Of a DNA stretch of 64,000 bases, positions 38,326 through 52,861 are shown piece after piece; within the stretch, counting starts at the first letter, position 1, and every line of letters begins with the position of its first letter. A program made the translations under genes and the position numbers. The stretch comes from Balanoglossus misakiensis (Eukaryota; Hemichordata). The notes below the pieces were generated by a model, which saw only the letters and a list, made by a program, of their open reading frames with translations, did no database searches and was not told the origin of the DNA. The stretch spans positions 5,580,001 through 5,644,000 of the forward strand of contig CM082582.2 of NCBI GenBank assembly GCA_040954595.2, read 5' to 3'.

Positions 38326-39843
38326 CAATTGTCCACACGGGGTCAGACAGGGTTGCATACTCTCCCCATTTCTTTTCTCTTTTTTTCTGAACGATTTACA
38401 TAAAGAATTTACTGAGAATACTTGGGTGAGTGGTTGTTCTGTGGGCTTGGTTCAAATTTTCTATCTGTTATTTGCAGATGACATGGTTTTGATTGCTGAA
38501 ACGAAAATCAAATTGCAGAGATTACTTAACGAGCTAGACTGTTATTGTGTAAAATATAAGCTCACTGTGAATCTTGAAAAAACAAATATTGTTGTTTTTA
38601 GAAGGGGTGGACGCTTACGTAACAATGAAAAATGGTTTTTCCGGGGCCAGCCTGTCAAAGTGGTTACTTATTTCAAGTATTTGGGTATTGTTTTTTCATG
38701 CAGTGGTATATGGTCTAAGGCACAAAAAGTGTTAGCGGATCAAGCTGCTAAAGCTTTATATTCTGTTACCTCCCGACTCAAAGCTTTGGGAGATGTTCCA
38801 ATCAAAACATGTTTAAAGATTTTTGATATAAAAATAGCACCCATTTTGAATTACTGCTCAGAGGCGTGGGGGTACATACAAGCGCCTGATATTGAAAGAA
38901 TTCATTTAAAGTTTTGTAAGTTTCTCTTACACCAACATGGTCCAGTTGTCAATATTGCAGTAAGAGGGGAGTTGGGAAGATTTAGCATGAGAACGCTAAG
39001 ACTTCCAAAAATGAAAAAGTTCTGGTTACGTTTAACAAACGCTGATACTAAGAGATATATTTTTCATGCGTACCAAGAGCAATGTAAACTGGCTGAAAGA
39101 AATTGTGAATGTTGGGCAAAAGCTGTGAGATCTCTCCTGTTCTCATATGGGTTTGCGGAGGCATGGTATAATCAGGGAGTGGGTAACGAGACAAAATTCC
39201 TTTCGGAATTTAGACAGCGTTGTACAGACATAGAACTGCAAGACTGGAACGTGGAAATTGGTACTTACAACAGGCTGCAATCATATAGACTTTTTAAATC
39301 TACTCTATTGATAGAACCATACCTCCTCACCACCCTGAAGCCTATTTTTAGAGCTACCTTAACTTCTTTTCGATTATCTAACCATCCACTTCATATTGAA
39401 CAAGGTAGACGAAATAACACCCCACGTGAAGACAGGTTGTGTATTTGTAACGATGGGTACATAGAAAATGAATACCACTTTTTATTACAATGTAAGTTAT
39501 ACGATACCATCAGGGTAAAATACTTACCTGCTCAATTTCTTACCAACCCTTCTATTGATAAATTTATTCAAATTATGTCAACACAAAATCCGAATATCTT
39601 AAGAAAGCTAAGCCTTTACTTATTTTATGCCTTTAACAAAAGGAAGGAGTTGGTGAACTGACTTCCGGGAAAGTGCTGGTTCTTGTTTTCAATGTAAAAG
39701 AAACCCCCTGCAAATCTTAACAATCTCAAGGTCACTGTGTTCTGTAACATTTAATTTTTTCCTGAAATGTATTTAAAATATTCCAGTACATTGGGCTGGA
39801 GGCCTGTAGTGCAAGTGGAATAAAATTATTATTCATATGGATG
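38326..39843 (+). mobile_element. 5'-truncated LINE (non-LTR retrotransposon)
   Basis: A 12-bp direct repeat, TATATTAAGGTT, flanks the insert (38314-38325 and 39844-39855). The body starts abruptly inside the reverse-transcriptase domain and ends after a short 3' region with AATAAAATTATTATT. Truncation at the 5' end and a 12-bp target duplication are what target-primed reverse transcription leaves. It sits about 870 bp upstream of the plus-strand P450. Confidence 0.85.
38327..39661 (+). pseudogene. LINE reverse transcriptase fragment (C-terminal part, frame open)
   Basis: One open frame of 444 codons runs from the truncation point to TGA. Motifs in order: GVRQGCILSPFLFSLF (RT domain), LLFADDMVL (the F-A-D-D catalytic box), a KLTVNLEKTNIVVF segment, YLGIVFS, and a C-terminal CIC..(12)..H..LQC zinc-like motif (CICNDGYIENEYHFLLQC). 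The N-terminal endonuclease and first RT motifs are missing, so the copy cannot be autonomous. No internal stop or frameshift is seen, pointing to a young insertion. The clade is not assigned. Confidence 0.88.
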
Positions 39844-39855
39844 TATATTAAGGTT

Positions 39856-40715
39856 ACCGAGTTCTTCAAAAGTGCCTGTCCGGTCAAGGTGACAATCTTC
39901 TCGCAGTACTCGCCACCCGCGGAAAGTCTGCCTGACACGCAGATAATCACGCGTCATCTTCACCTAAAACGGACTCAACCGGTGAAAAAGGTAAAGAAAA
40001 GTTTCCTTAAATATTTGCTATAGTGAAAAAAATGTCTCCTGGGGGGAAAGTGCCTAATGAAAGTTTGTTGAACTTCCGTAGTGTGATGACCTTTTAATCA
40101 TCACGCGAAATTCACGCCAGATAATGTAAAATATGGCATTGGACTTGGACTATTTTATATTCCAGATTTCCATGTGCGTATAGATTATCAGCAATATTGC
40201 GCCATTTTGGCGTTCTTTCGAGAACAGAACCATATCCTTACATTTCATTAGTAAGAGATATCTGTATCAGTGTTTGTCATCGTAATGAAAAAAAAATATA
40301 ACCACTGTTTTGATTTTTTTACTGGAAAAACTCCGAGGCTATACTACCTCAATGGACATTGAATTGTACATTGTTTCAGAGAGACGAAGATATTTTAGAA
40401 AAAACTGTGCGAAATGAAACGAGAAAGGTGTGTTGATGAGAAGGACTGAGAACAATGCCAATCCGCTTGTACGTCATGGAAACTATTGGTCCTTTGTTGT
40501 TATGTGGGACAACCTAACCTATACATAACGCCGATTCTTGCATGGACGGTGAAACATTACACGGTTGGTTATGTTTCATGTCAACGAACTATGTGTACAC
40601 TTCGAAGGGCATGACCGTTACTTCATAGATTAAATACAATGTACATACAATAAATGGCAATATATATTTGTGATGCGATATAAATGTGCCTTTTTCCCCG
40701 CCAGAAAACATCACA
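39856..40715. promoter_or_regulatory. Upstream region of the plus P450
   Basis: No exon is recognised. TATAAAT at 40679-40685 lies only 31-37 nt before the ATG, which would leave a leader of a few nucleotides. A CCCCGCCAG acceptor-like site ends at 40703, so a spliced leader from farther upstream, as in the minus P450, is equally possible. Confidence 0.35.
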
Positions 40716-45033
<4,318 letters not shown>

Positions 45034-45877
45034 CGGAACTAGAGAATGAGATGGCCATTATACAGCAAATTACTTTTTGAGTTGATCAGAAATTAACCAT
45101 CCATTGATCAGTACTTGACTACAAACTACAATTGTAAACTTTGTTAATTGTGTGTCATGCCCTATATCATTTGGTAAACGTGAAAGTTGTGACGAAAAAC
45201 AAATCTATTTCTTTTGCAAAATTAACCCGAAAGAATAATACACGTATAGATATATTTTGGTCGTAATGTTTGTTAGTAACGAGTGAACCTACATGTTTTG
45301 ATCTGTGCGACACCGTCAAACCGATCTGATTTGGAGATTTTAGCGTGTGGGGGGGGGGGGTCGTATGCTTTTGTCTACATGACCAATCAATATGCGCGCA
45401 TCACCTTTGACAATGAAGGTTAATGTGCGATATTAGCAAGACCGCCGCCATTGTTTAGAATGTGGAAACCCCATTACCTCATACGACTCAGTACGCAAAG
45501 TATTTTGTCTGTTATTTACAAATCTTCAGTTTATGAATCAATCCTTAACCACTGTTTTGTCGTTTCTTGTTCTGTTTAAGCTATCTAGATGGGTGTGGTG
45601 GAATTCAGAAACACGTGGATTGTTATAAGATCTTCAATAAATGTGGATCTTTTATTACAACACGGCAATTCCTCTACATGGTCGAGATTTGTGTAAAGAG
45701 ACTGCACGAACTCAACTTCAAGACAAGTTTGCATGGAGAGATCAGAAATTCTGTGCACAATTATGCGTTTGAATAACTTGTGAATACCGTGTACATGTGT
45801 ACGTACATCCATCACTGGTTATTGAAACAAAAATAGCGACTTTGATAACAAAAATGGTGTGTATGTTGGCGCGGCAT
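45034..45877. other. Convergent 3' flank between P450 and NAT8-like gene C
   Basis: The first plus-strand AATAAA after the P450 stop is at 45636-45641, about 600 nt downstream, a possible polyadenylation signal. A G tract lies at 45349-45360. Nothing else is recognised. Confidence 0.5.
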
Positions 45878-46585
45878 TTATTTGGTGATAATCGCGTTGC
45901 CATTGCTTTCCCGCAGATCCATGGAGTACTGGCACAAGAACACTCGGAAGACTAAGAGATTAAGGTAACAAATTTCACCACTAGACTGAAACCCTTTCCG
46001 TCGGTACAGGCCGCGTGCAGGGACCATCCACCGCCCGGTGTCCAGGAACAGTTCCGCGTAGCCGTTTCGGGCCGAGAATTCGACCACTGTATCTGTTAGT
46101 TTACTTGCGATTCCCAGCTGTCTGTAGCCTTTAGCGACACTCATGGTCAGAAGCTCCGCCCTCTCGCGGTCGCGGCCGTCTTCCCTCACGCAGACCGTAC
46201 CGACCACTTTCCCGCCATACTCCGCCACCCACATGTGGTTTTTTGGCTTGTCCATGTAGCGCGTCCGGATGTCGCGCAGGTCGCCACTTAGTCGCTGCGA
46301 TACGTACCTGCGCAACAAGAACAGGCTTAGAAGATAAGGCACCACCAGCAAACTCGCCACTGCAGTGAACAATGTCCAGACCGGCGACTGAAAAACGCAG
46401 GAGATACACACGGCGGCAATGGTGACTAGCCAATACGACACATTTTGTGCATTATCTTTGTACACGAACCGCACGTATTCCAACATCCCAGCTCGGAAGA
46501 TTTGCTTGGCTCTCTGCTCGTCCGTGCCGCGGAAGCTTCGAATCACAATATCACCCGCTGAAGTTGAAAATTCCCGGTAACTCAT
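45878..46585 (-). CDS. NAT8-like: NAT8/camello-like N-acetyltransferase, gene C
   Basis: Uninterrupted coding exon, 235 aa. I start at the ATG at 46585 (MSYREFSTSAGDIVIRSF). The longer open frame upstream has no ATG, and an acceptor CTCACACAG lies 15 nt before this ATG. A hydrophobic region covers about residues 49-95. The GNAT motif is GYRQLGIASK (R-Q-L-G-I-A), followed by LYRRKGFQ. Shared wording with gene E (MWVAEYGGKV, CVREDGRDR) puts C and E in one subgroup, apart from A, B and D. The gene is convergent with the plus-strand P450, mirroring gene B and the minus-strand P450. I did not find the two-block 5' region seen at A, B, D and E. Confidence 0.9.
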   Translation of the reverse strand: MSYREFSTSAGDIVIRSFRGTDEQRAKQIFRAGMLEYVRFVYKDNAQNVSYWLVTIAAVCISCVFQSPVWTLFTAVASLLVVPYLLSLFLLRRYVSQRLSGDLRDIRTRYMDKPKNHMWVAEYGGKVVGTVCVREDGRDRERAELLTMSVAKGYRQLGIASKLTDTVVEFSARNGYAELFLDTGRWMVPARGLYRRKGFQSSGEICYLNLLVFRVFLCQYSMDLRESNGNAIITK

Positions 46586-47884
46586 GGTGCAGAATCCGAT
46601 CTGTGTGAGAGATAGACATGCGAAACGGGTGACTTTTTTTAGTGGAGCCAATATATCAAAATTGATAGCAGTGGCCTATCGTGAGGGAAGGTCCACCACC
46701 AACCCCACTTAGCTCATTAGGCCCATGGAGGTACTAGAGTACCTCCATGTTAGGCCTAACTAAAACTGCAAAGTTTGAAACAAATGACGTCGGCCCACGA
46801 ATGCAGACGACCAAAGTTTTCATCTCAGTCATAAATCCTTACACGAGGAAGAACAAATCCATAAGCATAAAACATGGGATAGACATTCGCTGATGCCGGT
46901 TTAAAACTGGCGCGAAGGCAGATATTCAACGTCAATGTCGACCGTGACTTCAACTGATAAGGCCAAGGGAGCTAATATGTTCCAGGCAATGTTGGTGAAA
47001 TTCATCGCAGCAGCTTTTGGCCACCCTGGAAGCAAACTTCTCTTTCTCTTGCTCTCAGTGCAGATACAGACTTGTTTTACTAGCAGCAGTTTTCTTCTCA
47101 AAAATCCTCACCCCACCCCAACGGATGGTACGATCCACCCACTTAGCATAATTTAGCACATTACGCAAGGCAACCGTACACACGTTACATAACATTTTAT
47201 CACTGGCAATCTGGCAAAGTTAATTCACGGCCACGTCTTCGTTTGTGTTTGTCCCTGCAACAAGTCGTGTCTTAGTATAATTTCTGTGAGTTTTTGGCCG
47301 TATATACCAAAGTCGCGCGAGGGTTGCACACGGCGACTGCTCCAAGATCCTATGACTAATAGGAGCAATCACCGTGTGCAAAAACGACTCCCAAGCGTCG
47401 ATGACTCATGCCTAATTTCATATTCAAGAACTGAGGACCGAGGCGTAACATCGCAGTCACTCGTTAGATGTACGCGGGACTCAACGAATTCACCCTGTTA
47501 AACATTTGATCATTCCCAACTCACCAGAACGAGGATTTCCGAATGACAGCCAGAAATACAGGTCGACAATCGATGTACATGTATATTATACGACGCACCT
47601 GCAGTTCAACGTCTGCAGTCTTATAATGTGTCGAGAAATTGAACGGGGTTCCTCAATTATGATTTAGGGGTGGACCTTGTGATATTTTCGGGGGGGGGGG
47701 ATCCGGAAGAGTGGGATACTGCAATTTACCTAGGGTCTACATCGAATAGTTTTCTTCAAGTCTCTAAAATTTGCCCGATATATGTTCAAGCCGACGCTTC
47801 TCCAATAATTTTTTGGGTGTAAAATACACCAAGTCTGCCCGAGATGAAAGTTTACGAGTATCACACTTGTGAGCTATCTTTGGT
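46586..47884. other. Intergenic upstream of NAT8-like gene C
   Basis: No coding exon is supported. It contains the 26-bp perfect palindrome at 46724-46749 and a G tract at 47690-47700. Confidence 0.5.
46724..46749. repeat. Perfect CATGGAGGTACT palindrome
   Basis: CATGGAGGTACT, a 2-nt loop, then AGTACCTCCATG: a perfect 12-bp stem. TTAGGCC stretches on both sides extend the symmetry weakly. Confidence 0.75.
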
Positions 47885-48837
47885 CATAGACCCTAGAGAA
47901 AGAAGGACGCGCAACTGCGGCAAAGATCAAAGGGTTTGGGGATTATTGGTATGACTATGTTCTTTTGCATATAATTAACACCTAGGACGGTGGCAAGAGT
48001 GAATCTCCACTTTGGCGTCGATGTCATTAGCATATCATTAACATATCACCAAAAAATAAACGCAACTCTGTGATGCGCGACAGTAACCAAAACTGGCACT
48101 CCTATATTTCAGCAGCCACTGCGTTTTTTTCTAAAATTCAAAAAGTATTACGTTGTCTGTGCTATTTATTATGGTTTGGTGTTCGTTTTTCGGTTGAACG
48201 GTCATTTCTAGTGCCACAAGCTTCATTTAAAAATTGTAAACAAATCATCCATGTTTTTTGCATGTCCAACTGGGCACTCATATATCTTGGTAATGCTGAC
48301 ACTTTTCGTAATAATTTTATGTTTGCGTGAAGCATTGAAACAAAAATTGTGGTTTAGGGGCATTTTATTTCGCATTGCGTGAACAATAAAACAGATTTCA
48401 CGAAAACAATTTGTAAACAAACTGGGAGGATTTTCACGTGTGCGCTATGGCCGCCATCTTGGTTTTTCATGGTTGACGATGGCAGGAAACCCTAGGTACG
48501 GTTAGCTCACAGCCTTGTCAAATACCCGGACTGTTCGACAAAATATGCTTGTTTTGAACGCTGTCAGACTCAGAAGTGCCAAATTCGTGTTTAACTCGTC
48601 CAGATGTGTTCCATAAATGATCGCTGCAGTTCAACCACGTTGCAGTTTTCTCGTCTTTTGCGAGATGTTGTGAGGTGTTTGTGATAACTTCTCGCAAAAC
48701 GCGAGACTTTGCGTTAGTTTATACGTAGTTTATTTGTAAATTGGATTATTGGGGATTATCCGGAAATAATGTATGCAAAAGAACATCGTTTCAAGAAAAA
48801 CCTGGAGTTGCGCGCCCTTCTTTCTCTAGGGTCTATG
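47885..48837. mobile_element. Non-autonomous DNA transposon with long inverted ends
   Basis: The left end is CATAGACCCTAGAGAAAGAA then GGACGCGCAACT. The reverse complement of the right end is CATAGACCCTAGAGAAAGAA then GGGCGCGCAACT. Similarity continues inward after a gap, with TGTTCTTTTGCATA on both sides, so the inverted ends span about 80 bp. The element is 953 bp without a transposase-like frame. Target duplication is unclear, and I do not assign a superfamily. Confidence 0.82.
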
Positions 48838-49209
48838 GTGTAGTGTATGAGCAGAGAAGCCTCAGTGTTCCGGTTAGAACCGTATCGGTAAGACAAAGAC
48901 AGAAGAGTTGACTGACAACAAATTTATTCAGTTTATATAATATAATTCTTACTTAAACGTTCCCTGAATAAATCCCTGTGCCTATAGGCGCGTTACTATT
49001 GGCAGATATGTGTGCAATGCGAAACCAAGAGACCCCAGTCTGCTGTGTGTAACTTACGGAATATTACAGGTTGGTAGGTTATTACTTTCGCGATGTCACC
49101 CCTAAATACCACGGAAAAATTAACGTCAGTGATTTTTTTCAGAATTTCTAAGGAAATGCCAATGCGAATGTCACAAGCAACCTTAATTCATTTTGTCACA
49201 TTTACAACT
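48838..49209. other. 3' flank of NAT8-like gene D
   Basis: No gene is seen. On the minus strand this would hold the 3' UTR of gene D. No clear polyadenylation hexamer is assigned. Confidence 0.4.
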
Positions 49210-49911
49210 TTAATCAGAAATTTTCAAGTGTCTTTTGTTTCTGAGACGCATAACGTAGTGATAGTCAATAACCTTCATAACAACGTAGTTGAAGCCACAA
49301 CGCACCCTCCACAAATGAAACCCTTTTCTTACATAAAGTATATTTGCAGACTGCCTGTATCGTCCTGTGACCAGATATAATTCTCTGTATTCGTGTTTTA
49401 CAGAAAATTCAACCACTCTGTCCACCAGTTTGCTTGCTATTCCCAGTTTTCGATAATCCTTGGCAACACTCATGGTCAGAAGCTGCGCCCTCATGCGGTC
49501 TTGGCTGTCCTCTCGCACACACACTACACCAATCACCATCTCGTTATGCTCTACAACCCACGCGTGATTTCTCGGCTGGTCCATGTAGTGCGCCTTGACG
49601 TCGCGCAGGTCGTCGTTTAGGCGGGAGAACGTATGAAAACGAAGCGCAATTTCACACAAGACATACAGTAAAATTGCAAGAACAATCGCGGCTATGCAAA
49701 AACCAAACGCTGACCAAAAGATACAGCAGACACAAAATAAAGTCAGACAAATCATCCAAAACGAGGCATTTTTCAAGTTGTCTTTGTACAATGCTACCGT
49801 GTATTCCAACATTCCCGCTCGGAAGAGCATCGTGACAGCCTTATTGTCTGTTTCGCGAAAGCTTCGAATAAACATTTTCCCAGCTGGCGTTACAAAAGTG
49901 GTGTTGTCCAT
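49210..49911 (-). CDS. NAT8-like: NAT8/camello-like N-acetyltransferase, gene D
   Basis: Uninterrupted coding exon, 233 aa, start MDNTTFVTPAGKMF at 49911. It is much closer to genes A and B than to its neighbours C and E: MDNTTF, FRETD, LFRAGM, MDQPRNHAWVVEHNEMVIG. A hydrophobic region covers about 50-95. The acetyl-CoA loop is DYRKLGIASK and the C-terminal signature is LYVRKGFH. An acceptor-like AACAAAG lies 13 nt upstream of the ATG, the same spacing as in A and B. The 5' intron would run to the donor at 50590 and contains a 420-bp hairpin. Confidence 0.9.
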   Translation of the reverse strand: MDNTTFVTPAGKMFIRSFRETDNKAVTMLFRAGMLEYTVALYKDNLKNASFWMICLTLFCVCCIFWSAFGFCIAAIVLAILLYVLCEIALRFHTFSRLNDDLRDVKAHYMDQPRNHAWVVEHNEMVIGVVCVREDSQDRMRAQLLTMSVAKDYRKLGIASKLVDRVVEFSVKHEYRELYLVTGRYRQSANILYVRKGFHLWRVRCGFNYVVMKVIDYHYVMRLRNKRHLKISD

Positions 49912-50091
49912 CGCGAGCACAGATCTTTGTTAGAAAAAAAAAACGAAACCATAATACATTGTTATTGTTACATGGAGGACAGTTTTTTTGCCAATTACAG
50001 GAAGGATTAATACTCAACAAAAGGCCAGACAATAAACCGCGAAACTCATAACTTTGTGAACACAGGGATTATATAACACGGATATTGTGGC

Positions 50092-50512
50092 CACAGGGGA
50101 ATGCAGACATGAAAGTTATAAATGGCGAAGTACGTTCCGTTCTGCGTTTTCCCAACCTGTCTTATCATTTGCTAATCCAGAATAAAAGCTATCCATTTCC
50201 CATTAAGCACCTGCTAACGACTTAATCTGTGTGCCCCATCCACGGATTAAATTGATAAAGTAAACATCGGTCAGCAAGTACTGGGTATAACAAGAGGAGA
50301 ACTAAATCCGTGGATGGGGCACACAGATTAAGTCGTTAGCAGGTGCTTAATGGGAAATGTGATAGCTTTTATTCTGGATTAGCAACTGATAAGACAGGTG
50401 GAGGTAACACAGAAAAATAAACAAGCACAAAGACTGTTCATCTAGTAATGTTTATTGGGGGAAAATGCAGAAACTCCGCCATTTATAACTTTCATGTTTG
50501 CAGACCCCTGTG
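50092..50512. repeat. Long near-perfect hairpin in the 5' intron of NAT8-like gene D
   Basis: Inner arms are 50155-50250 and 50304-50399, about 95 bp each and nearly identical as reverse complements (left ACCTGTCTTATCA..., right ...TGATAAGACAGGT, enclosing CCAGAATAAAAGCTATC and GCACCTGCTAACGACTTAAT). Outer arms ACAGGGGAATGCAGACATG then AAAGTTATAAATGGCG (50093-50128) pair with CGCCATTTATAACTTTCATG then TTTGCAGACCCCTGT (50478-50512). An 80-nt unpaired stretch lies on the right. It is probably a MITE. Transcribed, it would fold into long double-stranded RNA. Confidence 0.85.
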
Positions 50513-50589
50513 TTGTGGCGTGTAAATAGGTCGTTGAGTGGTTTAGTACCCCAATACATACTGCACATCTCACTTCTTGTTATACTTAC

Positions 50590-50892
50590 CTTTGCCTTAT
50601 CTGGCTATATGATAGTCGCCAAATTCACTCACCATGGACTGAGAATATATATCCGAAAGATTGTGATCATACCAGTTCATGACAGACAATAAATCTGCAC
50701 GAACAACTGGTTCCTACAATAATAATATTACATGTCGTTTAATGTCGTGTTTGGGCGGGCTAGCATGCGGGGCTTGTCTGCGCAACGTCCCTGTACTGTA
50801 GTGTACACTAGCAATCAACACCAAGAACACTCTTGTATCTAACATCCGCTGAATCATATTAATCAAATAAGTTATAATACTCTAAACTTACC
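50590..50892 (-). promoter_or_regulatory. NAT8-like gene D: 5' region with two noncoding-exon candidates
   Basis: On the minus strand the TATA-like CGGATATATATTCTCAG (about 50655-50639) precedes GCCAGATAAGGCAAAG and the donor GTAAGTATA at 50590. This matches block 2 of genes A and B. Upstream, block 1 ends in the donor TTGCCTCG|GTAAGT at 50892, followed by a TTATAAC stretch and GATTCAGCGGATGT, also as in A and B. Confidence 0.55.
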
Positions 50893-51519
50893 GAGGCAAT
50901 ACGTCACAGGAAGGAGTGGTCTTCTATTATATGCAGAAGCAATAGAGACGTTGGCTGAGACGCCTACCAGTGTGCAGGGTTTACGTGTTTGCATATATGT
51001 GTCCCGGGGTAGGTTAGCCAATAGAAGTCGTTTTCACTAACCACAAAGCACCCATTTCCGCTTCAAAATAGTGCATTGTGGGGAAAAGCGCCGAGTGTGA
51101 CTGTTACACCACGTGACCTGGTCTGAACCATTGCTAAACGTGTGTGTTATCAGACATCAGGTAATACAAAGGGTAATGACTATATTTGATTTCCTGAAAT
51201 CATCAGGTTGCTACCGCAGGCCCACACGACCGGTAACTTTTAAATTATTCATTCATAAAAATGTTCCGAGTTCAGTGAATTATGGAAGCATTGCCTGAAA
51301 TACTTATGGTAAATGACCACACAATACATCATTGCAGTTTGGCATTACATTTTCATATATAAACTTCTTCTATAAAGATATTAATGTAATTTATTTTGCC
51401 CACCGCGTGCACTACATTAATTTTTGCAATGCAGAAGTGGCGAAGTGAATTTCCATATTCGTCACGGTTCCTCACCCCCACAACCAACTTTGTGATTACA
51501 TCAAATGGAGCATCGTGTC

Positions 51520-52191
51520 TTAAAGACACATGGTGTAATGAGATAAAAATGTCTTGAAAAAGATCCAGTTCACTACACACTGCAACTTCTTCAACTGGAA
51601 ACCTTTTCGACGATAGAGGGCGTTTGCGGAATGCATCCACAGTCCTGTTTCCAGATATATTTCTCTGTACTTGTCTTTTACCGCGAATTCTATGGCCGTG
51701 TCTGTCAGTTCTGTTGCAACTCCCATTCTTCTGAACTCTTTCGCTACGCTCAAAGTCAAAATCTCGGCCCTGGTGCGGTCTCGGCCGTCTTCCCTCACGC
51801 AGATCGAGCCGATCACTTTCCCGCCATACTCCGCCACCCACATGTGGTTCCTCGGCCTGTCCATGTAGGTTGCTCTGATGTCGCGCAGATCACCGTCAAG
51901 GCGGGAAAATACGTAGGACTGCATCACTTTCACGCTGAGGAGATATGGCACCCCAACAAGAGCAACAAGTGTCAACAGGAACACAAGCGCTGACTGGAAC
52001 AGACAAGAAACGGTAAGCGTAGTCACGCCAACCATCCAAAATGAAGCGTTGCGAAAGTTATCCTTATACATGGATCCTGTAGAGGCCGCCATTCCAGCTC
52101 TGAACATTTTTCTGACGTCACATCCGTCTGCATCGTAAAAACTTCGGATCAACACATTCCCGGCGGGGGTTTTGAAGCTCGTGAATTTCAT
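51520..52191 (-). CDS. NAT8-like: NAT8/camello-like N-acetyltransferase, gene E
   Basis: Uninterrupted coding exon, 223 aa, start MKFTSFKTPAGNVLIRSF at 52191, 13 nt after the acceptor CCTCCACAG. A hydrophobic region covers about 48-93. The GNAT motif is EFRRMGVATE (R-R-M-G-V-A), followed by LYRRKGFQ. It is the shortest copy, ending soon after the last strand (LSHYTMCL). It groups with gene C by MWVAEYGGKV and CVREDGRDR. A 226-bp 5' intron leads to the donor at 52431. Confidence 0.9.
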   Translation of the reverse strand: MKFTSFKTPAGNVLIRSFYDADGCDVRKMFRAGMAASTGSMYKDNFRNASFWMVGVTTLTVSCLFQSALVFLLTLVALVGVPYLLSVKVMQSYVFSRLDGDLRDIRATYMDRPRNHMWVAEYGGKVIGSICVREDGRDRTRAEILTLSVAKEFRRMGVATELTDTAIEFAVKDKYREIYLETGLWMHSANALYRRKGFQLKKLQCVVNWIFFKTFLSHYTMCL

Positions 52192-52430
52192 TGTGAACAA
52201 TTGCCTGTGGAGGGGAAATGCAGATGTAATTATCACACCCTAGTTCACCTCAGTTGGCCAGCACATGGGCATGTCGTCTTGTCTGAAACCTCGAGCGAGT
52301 GTGGACGTAATTGAGCCCTGACCTCCAAGGTCTCTGCTCAGGAATCAGATAGCATGGCGTTTAATACATGACATGGCTTGCATAGGTCACCGAGCGGTCA
52401 CCCTCACAAATACACTGTATATTGACTTAC

Positions 52431-52861
52431 TATGGCCTTATCTGGCTACATGTCAATCGCCATATACACCCCACGATGGACTGAGAATACATATCCGAAA
52501 GAAGGCGACCATACCACGGTGTTAGTTGCCCACTTTATGCAATAACAGCCGGTTCCCACATTAATAATATTACATGCCGTGCCGGGTAGATCTATAGGCC
52601 ATTTTGTCGGCGAAAATGTTACACATATAAGACGTACTCTTCTTCAGCAGCTGCAATGGACCGTGTTCATGTTTGGCAGGTTGGAATGTAATCTTTACAT
52701 ACAACGAGCAGACAACAATATGTTTCCGCTTCGTCGCGTCCGTGTACTGCAGTGTCGAGCGTTCACTAGCATTAACCACAGCAACAAACTTAATATTTAA
52801 CATCCGGTGAATCATAATAATCGAACTAGTTACAACTTATCTAAACTTACCAAGGTAATGC
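52431..52861 (-). promoter_or_regulatory. NAT8-like gene E: 5' region with two noncoding-exon candidates
   Basis: Block 2 on the minus strand is CGGATATGTATTCTCAGTCC, with a weakened TATA, then GCCAGATAAGGCCATA and the donor GTAAGTC at 52431. Block 1 ends in the donor TACCTTG|GTAAGT at 52861, followed by GTTGTAACTAG and GATTCACCGGATGT. Both blocks align with those of genes A, B and D. Confidence 0.5.

Noticed and set aside
45878-46651. Longer NAT8-like gene C start at 46651
   Set aside because: The extended frame begins without ATG and crosses a good splice acceptor at about 46601. The family-typical start is the ATG at 46585.
48070-48330. Open frame inside the 953-bp inverted-end element
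   Set aside because: Too short and without transposase motifs. Treated as non-coding filler of a non-autonomous element.
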